Origin: Clostridium acetireducens DSM 10703
GTDB taxonomy: Bacteria > Bacillota > Clostridia > Clostridiales > Clostridiaceae
DNA length: 64,000 bases
Assembly: GCF_001758365.1 (NCBI RefSeq)
Contig: NZ_LZFO01000001.1
Coordinates: 62,001 to 126,000 of the forward strand
Direction of reading: 5' to 3'
Part shown: in pieces, positions 30,844 through 38,775 of the stretch
How the letters are laid out: each line of letters starts with the position of its first letter
Position numbering within the stretch: position 1 is the first letter of the stretch
Translations under genes and position numbers: made by a program
The notes under the pieces: model-generated
What the model saw: the letters and a program-made list of their open reading frames with translations, nothing else
Databases searched by the model: none
Told to the model about the DNA's origin: nothing

Positions 30844-30888
30844 GTTAAATTAGAGTAGATTTGATGTATAATAAAATGTCAGTATAAT
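30844..30888 (+). promoter_or_regulatory. Candidate promoter region of the UbiA-GT-DMT cassette
   Basis: Two TATAAT hexamers (30867-30872 and 30883-30888). The first has a weak -35 (GTTAAA, 17 bases). The second pairs with TTGATG at 16 bases but would start transcription at the ribosome binding site. Confidence 0.4.
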
Positions 30889-30907
30889 TTATATAGGAGG
30901 GTAAAAT

Positions 30908-31774
30908 ATGAAATTCAAAGCAATAATTGAACTAATGAGACCTAAACAATGGATAAAAAATTCATTTGTATTTGCTGCAATAATTTTCTCAGGAAAGTTT
31001 TTTAATTTAGAATTGTTAAAATTGAATATAATTGCATTTATATTATTTTGTTTAACATCATCTTGTATATATGTATTAAATGACTTAGTAGATATAGAAA
31101 AAGATAAAATTCACCCAGAAAAAAGGAATAGACCTTTAGCTAGTGGAAGAGTATCTAAAAGAGATGCTATAGTATTAGATTTTATACTTTTAGCTACAAT
31201 TTTTTATTGTTCCATTAATTTTATCAATATAAATATATTGTTTGTTTATTTAATATATATAGTTATGAATATATTATATTCATTTAAACTTAAAAATATA
31301 GTTATAATTGATGTTATGATAATAACTTTAGGATTTGTATTAAGAGTTGAAAGCGGAAGTGTAGCAACAGGAGTTACTATATCTCCTTGGCTTATATTAT
31401 GTACTACGTTACTTTCTTTATTTTTAGCTCTTAATAAAAGAAAAAGTGAAATAGTAACTTTAAAAGAAAAAAGTAATAAACATAGAATTATATTAGAAGA
31501 ATATTCTATTGAATTATTAGACAAAATGTTAGGTATAGTTACTCCATCTATACTTATGGCATATTGTTTATATACTTTTAGTTCTATACAAAGTCAAAAA
31601 ATGATGTTTACAATTCCTTTTGTATTATATGGAATATTTAGATATCAATATTTAATGGATAAGAAAAATATAGGTGGTAAACCTGAAGATGTATTTACTA
31701 AGGACATGCCTTTTTTGATAAATATAATTTTGTGGATATTACTAGTTATGTTAATAATATATGTAGAAATGTAG
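30908..31774 (+). CDS. UbiA-family prenyltransferase, decaprenyl-phosphate phosphoribosyltransferase-like
   Basis: Polytopic membrane protein of 288 residues with about eight or nine hydrophobic segments. The N-terminal RPKQWIKNSFVFA and the motif NDLVDIEKDKIHPEKRNRP followed by LASG match the UbiA subgroup that transfers 5-phosphoribosyl from PRPP to a polyprenyl phosphate (Rv3806c-like in mycobacteria), not the quinone subgroup. No quinone genes are nearby. It heads a three-gene unit with a GT-C glycosyltransferase 15 bases downstream and a small transporter. Lipid-linked ribose or arabinose formation is inferred from the family only. Confidence 0.78.
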   Translation: MKFKAIIELMRPKQWIKNSFVFAAIIFSGKFFNLELLKLNIIAFILFCLTSSCIYVLNDLVDIEKDKIHPEKRNRPLASGRVSKRDAIVLDFILLATIFYCSINFININILFVYLIYIVMNILYSFKLKNIVIIDVMIITLGFVLRVESGSVATGVTISPWLILCTTLLSLFLALNKRKSEIVTLKEKSNKHRIILEEYSIELLDKMLGIVTPSILMAYCLYTFSSIQSQKMMFTIPFVLYGIFRYQYLMDKKNIGGKPEDVFTKDMPFLINIILWILLVMLIIYVEM

Positions 31775-31789
31775 ATTGGAGATTTAGAA

Positions 31790-33040
31790 ATGAGAGAAAG
31801 AATACTAAAATCAGAAAGTTTTTATAAATACATATTACTTTTTTCATTTTTATTAAGTATAATTTGGATAGGATTAGTTAAAGCTGTTCCCTTTTCAGAT
31901 TTTGAATATTACAATAATTTAGCTATAAATATAGCGAAGGGTGGAAGCTGGGGTAATACATATACTTCAGTAGGTTATTCCATTGTATTAGGATTAATAT
32001 ATAAAATATTTGGAGTAAATATTTTATGGGCTAAAATATTTAATGTGATATTAGCTTTTTTAAATAATCTATTAGTATTAGGTATATTAAAAAAGTTATC
32101 TATAAATGAAAGAGACAAAAGAATAATATTTTTTATATTTGCTTTTTTCCCTAACAATATATTTTATAATAGTATAGTAGGTACTGAAGTATTATTTTCT
32201 ACCATACTATTATTAATAACATATATATATTTTAGTAATATAAATTATAAATATATTTATATAGGTATATTAGTAGGAATTAATACAATGATAAAACCCT
32301 TTTTTATAGTCTTTTTCTTATTAATATTTATATTAGAAGCAATTAAATTTAAAAATTTAATTAAAATTATAAAAAATACTTTAACTGTACTTGTTATTTC
32401 TTTTTTAACTATTTCCCCTTGGATATATAGAAATACAAAACTTATGGGGCAACTTACTTATGTATCAAATAATGGAGGAATAGTTCTTTATATTAATAAT
32501 AATTCACAAAATAAATCTGGTAGATGGATGGCAGCGGAAGATGTAGAAAATTCTATAGTAAAAATGGAAGAATATAAAAAAGCCAATATGACAGAAAGAA
32601 ATAAAATGTTAGGACAGTCAGCAAAAAAGTGGATAAAATCTCATCCAAAACAATTTATACAATTAGGATTTAAAAGGCTTTATAATACTTATTTTACCTG
32701 TGATGATGTAGGCTATAGTATGTATGGCAGTAATATTAAAATTTCATTTAAGAATATTATTATAGGACTTTCATATTTAGTTAAGAAAGTATTTTACATG
32801 GCTGCTTTAGTTTTTATAGTATTATATAGTTTTGTAGTAATGAAGCATATTTTAAAAAAAGATACAGATTGCTTAAATTTTTATAGCCTATATTTTTGTA
32901 TATTGTTTTATATGTTTACTTGTGTATATTTTATAACAGAAGGTCAAGGAAGATATGCTTTTCCAACAATATTTATAGCGATATATTTTTCTTACTATTT
33001 TATTAAAAATATATTATATATAATTAAAATAAGGAGTTAG
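31790..33040 (+). CDS. GT-C type membrane glycosyltransferase (ArnT/PMT-like)
   Basis: A 416-residue integral membrane protein with roughly ten hydrophobic segments. An acidic loop after the first membrane segment (PFSDFEYYN) is in the position of the catalytic DxD/DxE of GT-C enzymes using polyprenyl-phosphate sugars; SVGYSIVLGLIYKIFG resembles the following conserved region of the PMT_2/GT39-83 families. Ribosome binding site is weak (TTGGAGA). It shares an operon with the UbiA protein and the DMT protein; together they look like a lipid-linked sugar system. Acceptor and sugar are not identifiable. Confidence 0.7.
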   Translation: MRERILKSESFYKYILLFSFLLSIIWIGLVKAVPFSDFEYYNNLAINIAKGGSWGNTYTSVGYSIVLGLIYKIFGVNILWAKIFNVILAFLNNLLVLGILKKLSINERDKRIIFFIFAFFPNNIFYNSIVGTEVLFSTILLLITYIYFSNINYKYIYIGILVGINTMIKPFFIVFFLLIFILEAIKFKNLIKIIKNTLTVLVISFLTISPWIYRNTKLMGQLTYVSNNGGIVLYINNNSQNKSGRWMAAEDVENSIVKMEEYKKANMTERNKMLGQSAKKWIKSHPKQFIQLGFKRLYNTYFTCDDVGYSMYGSNIKISFKNIIIGLSYLVKKVFYMAALVFIVLYSFVVMKHILKKDTDCLNFYSLYFCILFYMFTCVYFITEGQGRYAFPTIFIAIYFSYYFIKNILYIIKIRS

Positions 33041-33044
33041 TGTT

Positions 33045-33392
33045 ATGTATGGATTTATTCTTACATCAGTGTTTTTAGGAGCATTAGGACAAGTTTTGGT
33101 TAAATTAGGAGCAGTTAATTTAAGTTTTAGTGGAAACATATTTAAAATTATATTTGATATATTAAAAAATATTCCTGTAATGTTAGGCATAACATCTTAT
33201 GGAGTGAGCTTCTTGATATGGATAAAGGTACTTAGTAAAGTAGAGTTAAGTTATGCTTACCCTTTTGTTAGTTTAGGGTATGTTTTAATTATGATATTTT
33301 CTTATTTAGTTTTTAAAGAAAATATTACTTATTTAAGAATAATAGGAGTTGTTTTTATAATAATAGGAGTTATTTTTATTTCTAAAAGTTAA
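33045..33392 (+). CDS. Small DMT-superfamily transporter (EamA/SMR, ArnE-like)
   Basis: 115 residues forming four predicted membrane helices, the size of one SMR/ArnE half-unit. GALGQVLVKLGAV near the N-terminus and LSYAYPFVSLGYVLI in the third helix match the EamA/DMT small proteins, some of which flip undecaprenyl-phosphate-linked sugars. It starts 4 bases after the glycosyltransferase, which supports a flippase role in the same pathway over drug export; this is inference. It may work as a homodimer, since no second subunit is adjacent. Confidence 0.75.
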   Translation: MYGFILTSVFLGALGQVLVKLGAVNLSFSGNIFKIIFDILKNIPVMLGITSYGVSFLIWIKVLSKVELSYAYPFVSLGYVLIMIFSYLVFKENITYLRIIGVVFIIIGVIFISKS

Positions 33393-33432
33393 AAATAACT
33401 ACAAAATTTATTAATGAATTTTAAATAGATAT

Positions 33433-33461
33433 TTTACAAAAAGTATAAAAAGTGATATATT
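33433..33461 (+). promoter_or_regulatory. Sigma-A promoter of the aminotransferase-HPr pair
   Basis: TTTACA, 17 bases, TATATT preceded by TGA (extended -10). About 40 bases before the aminotransferase start. Confidence 0.78.
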
Positions 33462-33507
33462 ATTAGTAAAAATTTATTTAGAATTTATTATATGGAGGTA
33501 TTGCTAA

Positions 33508-34701
33508 ATGACACTATCAAAAAAAGCAAAACAAGTATCCTTATCTCTTACATTAGCTATAACAGCTAAAGCAAAGCAAATGAAAGCTAATGGAGTTGAT
33601 GTAGTAAGTTTTGGAGCAGGAGAACCAGATTTTAATACTCCAGAAAATATTCAAGAAGCAGCAATTCGTGCTATGAGTAATGGATTAACAAAATATACAC
33701 CTGCATCTGGTATATTAGAATTAAAAAAGGCTATTTGCAATAAATTTAGTAAAGATAATAATATTTCATATAAGCCATCTCAAATAATAATATCTAATGG
33801 AGCTAAACAATGCCTTGCCAATGCTTTTCAGGCTATATTAAATCCTGGTGATGAAGTTATTTTAGCTGTGCCTTACTGGGTTAGTTATCCAGAGTTAATA
33901 AAATTAGCAGATGGTATTCCTGTTTTTGTAGATACAAAAAAAGAAAATAGTTTTAAATTTACTATAGAAGACTTAGAGAAAGCAATTACTGAAAATACTA
34001 AAGCAATAGTAGTTAATAGTCCTAATAATCCTACAGGTACAATTTATTCAAAAGAAGAGCTAGAAAAAATAGCAGAGTTTTCTAAAAAACATAATTTATA
34101 TATAATATCAGATGAAATATATGAAAAATTGATATATGAAAATAAAGAACATATTAGTATAGCTAGTATTTCTGAAGATGCTTACAAAAGAACTATAATT
34201 ATAAATGGTGTATCAAAAACTTATTCTATGACAGGATGGAGAATAGGGTATTGTGCAGCAGATGAAGAAATAATAAAGCTTATGTCAAATATACAAAGCC
34301 ATACTACTTCTAATCCAAATTCTATTGCTCAATATGCTACATTAGAAGCTATAGAAGGGGATCAAACTACAGTAAATAATATGAAATTAGAATTTGAAAA
34401 AAGAAAAAATTATATGATTAAAAGAATAGAAAAAATGAAGGGTGTATCTTTTATAAAACCCTATGGCGCATTTTACTTAATGCTAAACATATCTAAATTT
34501 TTTGGGAAAACTATAAATGGAATAAATATAAAAGATTCAATTTCTTTTGCAGATGCATTATTAGATAGTCATAAAGTAGCGGTAGTTCCTGGAATAGGTT
34601 TTGGAATAGATGATTATATTAGACTTTCTTATGCAGCATCTATGGAAAATATTGAAGAAGGTTTAAATAGAATTGAAAGCTTTATTGATATGATAAAATA
34701 A
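33508..34701 (+). CDS. Pyridoxal phosphate-dependent aminotransferase, aspartate type (class I)
   Basis: 397 residues of fold-type I aminotransferase, closest in pattern to bacterial aspartate aminotransferases of the Bacillus AspB group: SFGAGEPDFNTP near the N-terminus, SPNNPTGT, SDEIYEKLIY, the PLP-lysine motif NGVSKTYSMTGWRIGY and the C-terminal Arg region VPGIGFGIDDYIRLSYA. Transfers amino groups between aspartate (or similar) and 2-oxoglutarate. Followed by an HPr gene. One of three PLP aminotransferases in the window, but with ordinary codon use. Confidence 0.9.
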   Translation: MTLSKKAKQVSLSLTLAITAKAKQMKANGVDVVSFGAGEPDFNTPENIQEAAIRAMSNGLTKYTPASGILELKKAICNKFSKDNNISYKPSQIIISNGAKQCLANAFQAILNPGDEVILAVPYWVSYPELIKLADGIPVFVDTKKENSFKFTIEDLEKAITENTKAIVVNSPNNPTGTIYSKEELEKIAEFSKKHNLYIISDEIYEKLIYENKEHISIASISEDAYKRTIIINGVSKTYSMTGWRIGYCAADEEIIKLMSNIQSHTTSNPNSIAQYATLEAIEGDQTTVNNMKLEFEKRKNYMIKRIEKMKGVSFIKPYGAFYLMLNISKFFGKTINGINIKDSISFADALLDSHKVAVVPGIGFGIDDYIRLSYAASMENIEEGLNRIESFIDMIK

Positions 34702-34724
34702 ATGTAATTAGTGAGGTGATATAA

Positions 34725-34982
34725 GTGATAAAAAAAGAAGTAATGGTTAATAGTGCTACAGGATTGCATGCTAGACCAGCTACTTTATTAGTTAAAAAAG
34801 CATCATCTTTTAAATCAGATATATTTATAGAATCTAATGGAAAAAAGGCTAATGTTAAAAGTTTAATAGGTGTTTTATCATTAGGTGTAACTAAAGGTTT
34901 AAAGATAAGTGTAATTGCATCAGGAGATGATGAAGCTTTAGCAGTAGATGAAATTGTTAGATTAATAAAATTATTAGAATAA
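34725..34982 (+). CDS. ptsH: HPr family phosphocarrier protein
   Basis: 85 residues. The phosphorylated His is in the GLHARPA motif (residue about 15) and the regulatory Ser in NVKSLIGVLSLG is in the position targeted by HPr kinase. Because the His is present it is a sugar-PTS HPr and not a Crh. GTG start after GAGGTGAT. No enzyme I gene is adjacent; it sits behind an aminotransferase and ends at a strong terminator. Confidence 0.92.
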   Translation: MIKKEVMVNSATGLHARPATLLVKKASSFKSDIFIESNGKKANVKSLIGVLSLGVTKGLKISVIASGDDEALAVDEIVRLIKLLE

Positions 34983-35013
34983 AAAAGGCTCTATAATTTT
35001 TGAGCCTTTTTTA
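34981..35013. terminator. Bidirectional terminator between HPr and DUF378 genes
   Basis: Eleven A/G/C bases (34981-34991) pair with 35002-35012, loop 10 bases, with A run and T run ends. It contains both stop-codon regions of the converging genes. Confidence 0.9.
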
Positions 35014-35229
35014 TGCTTTAGATGTTTTTTTTGTTTTTAACAAAAGTAAAATCATATTTATACCTGCTACACCTACTACTATGTAAATTATTCTTCCTAG
35101 TATATTAGCGGGTTCACCAAATAATAGTCCTATTAAATTAATATTAAATAATCCTATAAGTCCCCAGTTAATTGCACCTATTATCACTAATATTAATGAT
35201 ATTTTATCTAGTAAACTTAGTTTATACAT
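35011..35229 (-). CDS. DUF378 family small membrane protein
   Basis: 72 residues with two hydrophobic helices. The DUF378 pattern is clear: DKISLILVIIGAINWGLIG, then a short polar turn and LGRIIYIVVGVAGI in the second helix, ending in a Lys-rich tail. Function unknown for the family. AGGAGG precedes the ATG. Divergent from purB, converging with the HPr gene. Confidence 0.85.
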   Translation of the reverse strand: MYKLSLLDKISLILVIIGAINWGLIGLFNINLIGLLFGEPANILGRIIYIVVGVAGINMILLLLKTKKTSKA

Positions 35230-35362
35230 ATATTAACCTCCTATATATATTAAATTTTATATTATAGTAAAGTATATTATTATCTATACATATATAGAAC
35301 TAATATAAAATTTAAATTAAATAAATACGAATATAGAAGTGTTAATAATATTTATTATATGT

Positions 35363-35368
35363 TATAAT
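35363..35368 (+). promoter_or_regulatory. Extended -10 promoter of purB
   Basis: TGTTATAAT (TGn before a perfect TATAAT) about 50 bases before purB; the -35 region (TGTTAA at 17 bases) is poor, as is common for extended -10 promoters. Confidence 0.65.
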
Positions 35369-35417
35369 ATGAATGAAATAAAAAAACAAATAAATTTTAT
35401 ACGTATGGAGGTATAGT

Positions 35418-36848
35418 ATGAAAAATCTTTATAGTACACCTTTAAATTCTAGGTACGCTTCAATAGAAATGTCTTATTTATTTTCAGAAGAAAATAAATT
35501 TAAAACCTGGAGAAAATTATGGGTAGCTTTAGCAGAATGTGAAAAAGATTTAGGATTAAATATATCAGAAGAGCAAATAAAGGAATTAAAAGATAATATA
35601 GATAATATAAATTATGAAGTAGCTGAAAAAAAAGAAAAAGAAGTAAGACATGATGTAATGAGTCATGTTTATGCTTATGGAGTACAATGTCCAAAAGCTA
35701 AAGGGATAATACATTTAGGAGCTACAAGTTGTTATGTAGGAGATAATACAGATTTAATAGTAATGAGAGATGCATTAAATTTAGTAAGAAAAAAATTAAT
35801 TAATGTAATAAATTCATTGAGTAAATTTGCTTTAAAATATAAGGAATTACCTACTTTAGGATTTACTCATCTGCAGCCAGCACAACTAACTACTGTAGGA
35901 AAAAGAGCAACACTTTGGATACAGGATTTAGTTTTAGATTTAGAAAATTTAGATTTTGTTATTAAAAATTTAAGATTTAGAGGAGTAAAAGGAACTACAG
36001 GAACACAAGCTAGTTTTATGGAATTATTTAATGGTGATGATGATAAAGTAAAAACATTAGATAAATTAGTTACAGAAAAAATGGGATTTAAAAATGAATT
36101 TATGGTTACTGGTCAAACTTATCCTAGAAAAGTAGATTCAATAATTTTAAATACTCTTTCAGAAATAGCTCAAAGTGCTTATAAATTTAGCAATGATTTG
36201 AGAATTCTTCAAAATATGAAGGAAATGGAGGAGCCTTTTGAAAAAAATCAAATAGGTTCTTCGGCTATGGCATATAAGAGAAATCCTATGAGATGTGAAA
36301 GAATAAGTGCATTAAGCAGATATGTAGTAGTTAATTCTTTAAATCCTGCTATAACAGCTTCAACTCAATGGTTTGAAAGAACATTAGATGATTCAGCTAA
36401 TAAAAGAATATCCATAGCAGAAGCATTTTTAGCTTTAGATGGAGTGCTTAATTTATATATGAATGTATCTGAAAATATGGTAGTATATAAAAAAGTCATA
36501 GAGTCTCATGTTAAAAGTGAATTACCTTTTATGGCTACAGAAAATATTTTAATGGAAGCTGTAAAAAGAGGTGGAGATAGACAAGAATTACATGAAAGAA
36601 TAAGACAACATTCAATGGAAGCGGCAAAGAAAGTAAAACAAGAAGGTTTAAATAATGATTTAATAGAGAGAATTATTAAGGATAATAATTTTAAATTAGA
36701 AGAAAAAGAAATTAAAGAATTAATAAATCCTAGTAAATTTATAGGCAGAGCACCAAGTCAAGTTGAAGAATTTATAAAATTAGTTATAAAACCAATATTA
36801 GATAATAATAAAAATTTATTAGGAGAAGAAGTAGAAATAAATGTTTAA
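35418..36848 (+). CDS. purB: Adenylosuccinate lyase
   Basis: Acts twice in purine synthesis, on SAICAR and adenylosuccinate, releasing fumarate. 476 residues; the superfamily signature SSAMAYKRNPMRCERI holds the catalytic Ser loop, and ATSCYVGDNTD and LGFTHLQPAQ are conserved substrate-binding regions. The length and these motifs fit the longer, human-like PurB subgroup found in clostridia. GGAGGT precedes the ATG. It is not in a purine operon here; flanking genes are unrelated. Confidence 0.95.
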   Translation: MKNLYSTPLNSRYASIEMSYLFSEENKFKTWRKLWVALAECEKDLGLNISEEQIKELKDNIDNINYEVAEKKEKEVRHDVMSHVYAYGVQCPKAKGIIHLGATSCYVGDNTDLIVMRDALNLVRKKLINVINSLSKFALKYKELPTLGFTHLQPAQLTTVGKRATLWIQDLVLDLENLDFVIKNLRFRGVKGTTGTQASFMELFNGDDDKVKTLDKLVTEKMGFKNEFMVTGQTYPRKVDSIILNTLSEIAQSAYKFSNDLRILQNMKEMEEPFEKNQIGSSAMAYKRNPMRCERISALSRYVVVNSLNPAITASTQWFERTLDDSANKRISIAEAFLALDGVLNLYMNVSENMVVYKKVIESHVKSELPFMATENILMEAVKRGGDRQELHERIRQHSMEAAKKVKQEGLNNDLIERIIKDNNFKLEEKEIKELINPSKFIGRAPSQVEEFIKLVIKPILDNNKNLLGEEVEINV

Positions 36849-36852
36849 TTTT

Positions 36853-36890
36853 AAATTATAAAGGTATAATATTATACCTTTATAATTTTT
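36853..36890. terminator. purB terminator, loop-free palindrome
   Basis: A perfect 36-base palindrome (18-bp arms 36853-36870 and 36871-36888) ending in TTT; it would work in both directions. Confidence 0.85.
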
Positions 36891-37186
36891 AGAATTATAT
36901 TTACATAATATAAAATATGTGTATAAAAAATAAAGTAAACCAAAATAATAAAATCCTACACATTATTTAAATAAAATTAATATATAATGATATAAAAGTT
37001 TTATTTAAAAATCTTATAATAAATTTTGAAAAAGAAAATATTTTAATACAAAATAATAATTATAAATTTTATTTTATATTATATAGAATACATTAAAAGA
37101 ATATTAATTAAATTGTTATAAATTTGAAATACATTCTAAGTGTATATTTTTAAGAGCACATGATTTGTATTATTAAAAACAAATTT

Positions 37187-37230
37187 AAAAATCTACAGAT
37201 GTAGTTTTCTACAAATGTAGATTTTTTATT
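37187..37230 (+). terminator. Terminator-like structure in the purB-recombinase gap
   Basis: AAAAATCTACA (37187-37197) pairs with TGTAGATTTTT (37216-37226) and is followed by a T-rich tail; the loop carries an inner TGTAG/CTACA stem. No gene ends just upstream, so it may end an unannotated small RNA. A third ATCTACA copy lies at 37271. Confidence 0.55.
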
Positions 37231-37284
37231 TTCCTTTTTTACAAATAAATTAGTTTCAAATTTTTTGTAAATCTACATATCTAA

Positions 37285-37400
37285 AATAGTCAAATATAGT
37301 AAAAAAATGAATCCACATAACTATTAACATTATGTGGTAAAAAATTAAACTGATAATAGTCAACAATTATTTCCACATAATGTTAATGTAAAATGTGGTA
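37285..37400. repeat. Pair of degenerate tandem units with inverted arms
   Basis: Each unit has AATAGTCAA, 18-28 bases later an element beginning CCACATAA and ending ATGTGGTA (37313-37339 and 37373-37400). The first element is CCACATAA, 9 bases, TTATGTGG. The 15-base ATTAACATTATGTGG of the first unit is perfectly inverted at 37373-37387. They could be protein-binding sites or recombination sites. Confidence 0.6.
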
Positions 37401-37608
37401 TAATTATTAATGATATGTATAAACAAAAACCTTATAGTTGATATATATTATCAATTGAAACGTAATTGAAAATAGAGTAGAAAAGTAAACAAAAATGATG
37501 ATTTTTACTTATATATTATTCTACAATATTTAACTAAAATTTTCAAAAATATAAATTTTAAATTTTACTAAAAATAAGCAAAATAATTATAATTAATATT
37601 TTATAAAA

Positions 37609-37638
37609 GAAGGATTTTTATAAACTTTTATAGAATAT
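37609..37638 (+). promoter_or_regulatory. Sigma-H-type promoter of the tyrosine recombinase
   Basis: GAAGGATTT (37609-37617) and ATAGAATAT (37630-37638) with a 12-base spacer, a complete match to the sigma-H consensus. No comparable sigma-A promoter was found near the gene. Confidence 0.8.
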
Positions 37639-37674
37639 TATATTCGCTAAATATACATTTAGCGAATATAATAT
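37635..37674. promoter_or_regulatory. Perfect 18-bp inverted repeat over the recombinase promoter start
   Basis: Arms 37635-37652 and 37657-37674 around a 4-base ATAC loop, with a TTCGCTAAAT core. It begins within the sigma-H -10 and covers the start point, ending 7 bases before TAGGAGG. Either a repressor operator or a 5' hairpin in the mRNA. Confidence 0.75.
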
Positions 37675-37695
37675 AGTGTTTAGGAGGATTTTTAC

Positions 37696-38706
37696 ATGAA
37701 ATACAAATTAAATCATATATATAATCATGCTTTACCAGAGAGAGTTAATGAATTCTTAAATTATTTGAGTACTATAAAAGGAAAATCAATTAATACTATT
37801 AATGGATATAAAATTGATTTGATTATGTTTTTTAGATTTTTAAAATTATATAAAGGTTCTATATCTGATAATATTGAATTTGAAGAAATAGAAATAGATG
37901 ATATTGATGATAGATTTTTAAGAAAAATAAAGTTAGCAGATCTTTATGCTTTTATATCTTTTACAGAAGAATATAGAAACAATGGAAATTATGCTAGAGC
38001 TAGAAAAGTAGCTACATTAAAATCTTTTTTTAAATTTTTATATGGTAAAGCAAAAATTATAGATGATAACCCTGCTGTAGAATTAGAAACACCTAAAATC
38101 AATAAAAGAAACCCAGTATATTTAACTTTAGAGGAAAGCAAAGCCCTTCTTAATGCTATAGATGGAAGGTATAGAGAAAGAGATTATTGCATAATAACGT
38201 TGTTTTTAAATTGCGGATTAAGATTGTCTGAATTATGTAGTATTAATATATCTAAAATTAAAGGAGATACTCTAACGGTTATAGGTAAAGGAAATAAGGA
38301 AAGAACAGTATATTTGAATAAAGCTTGTGTTGATGCTATACGCAGCTATTTAAATGTAAGAAATGAAAAAGCAAATAAAATTTCTGAAAGTGAAAAAGAT
38401 GCTTTGTTTTTAAGCAAAAATTACAGAAGAATTAATAAAAGAACTGTTGAAAAAATGGTGAAAAAATATGTAAAAAAAGCAGGTTTAGATAGCACTAAAT
38501 ATACACCTCATAAATTAAGACACACAGCAGCTACACTGATGTATAAATATGGAGATGTAGATATAAGAACATTGCAAAAAATATTAGGTCATGAAAATGT
38601 TTCTACTACTCAAATATATACTCATGTAGATGATGATAAATTAAGAGAAGCAGTAAAATTAAATCCTTTAAGTAATGAAGATGAAAATGATGAAAATCAA
38701 GATTAG
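37696..38706 (+). CDS. Tyrosine-type site-specific recombinase (XerC/XerD-like)
   Basis: 336 residues: N-terminal SAM-like core-binding domain (about 10-120), C-terminal catalytic domain with all active-site residues: Arg in GLRLSEL, Lys in GKGNKERTV, HKLRH, the LGHENVSTT His and the nucleophile Tyr in QIYTH. A short acidic tail (NEDENDENQD) follows. It is longer and more divergent than a standard XerC. No att-like duplication or phage genes flank it, so it looks like a resident chromosomal recombinase. Possible roles are dimer resolution at dif or a local inversion switch. Confidence 0.88.
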   Translation: MKYKLNHIYNHALPERVNEFLNYLSTIKGKSINTINGYKIDLIMFFRFLKLYKGSISDNIEFEEIEIDDIDDRFLRKIKLADLYAFISFTEEYRNNGNYARARKVATLKSFFKFLYGKAKIIDDNPAVELETPKINKRNPVYLTLEESKALLNAIDGRYRERDYCIITLFLNCGLRLSELCSINISKIKGDTLTVIGKGNKERTVYLNKACVDAIRSYLNVRNEKANKISESEKDALFLSKNYRRINKRTVEKMVKKYVKKAGLDSTKYTPHKLRHTAATLMYKYGDVDIRTLQKILGHENVSTTQIYTHVDDDKLREAVKLNPLSNEDENDENQD

Positions 38707-38734
38707 CTTTTGTAAATTCATATACAAATAATTA

Positions 38735-38775
38735 AAAAAGTAACTCTATTAAAAATAATAATAGAGTTATTTTTT
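38735..38775. terminator. Bidirectional terminator between recombinase and Cys-rich gene
   Basis: A 16-bp stem (38735-38750 with 38760-38775) with one G-T wobble and a 9-base loop; A run and T run on the two sides serve both converging genes. Confidence 0.88.

Larger units (their letters stand above)
36891..37608. other. Long A+T-rich intergenic region between purB and the recombinase
   Basis: About 720 bases with no credible gene: the few start codons lack ribosome binding sites and lead to peptides under 20 residues. It holds the hairpin at 37187, the tandem/inverted repeats at 37285-37400, and long A+T runs. Confidence 0.7.

Noticed and set aside
37696-38706. Integrated mobile element at the tyrosine recombinase
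   Set aside because: No phage, conjugation or cargo genes, no flanking direct repeat resembling att sites, and neighbours (purB, lexA) are core genes.
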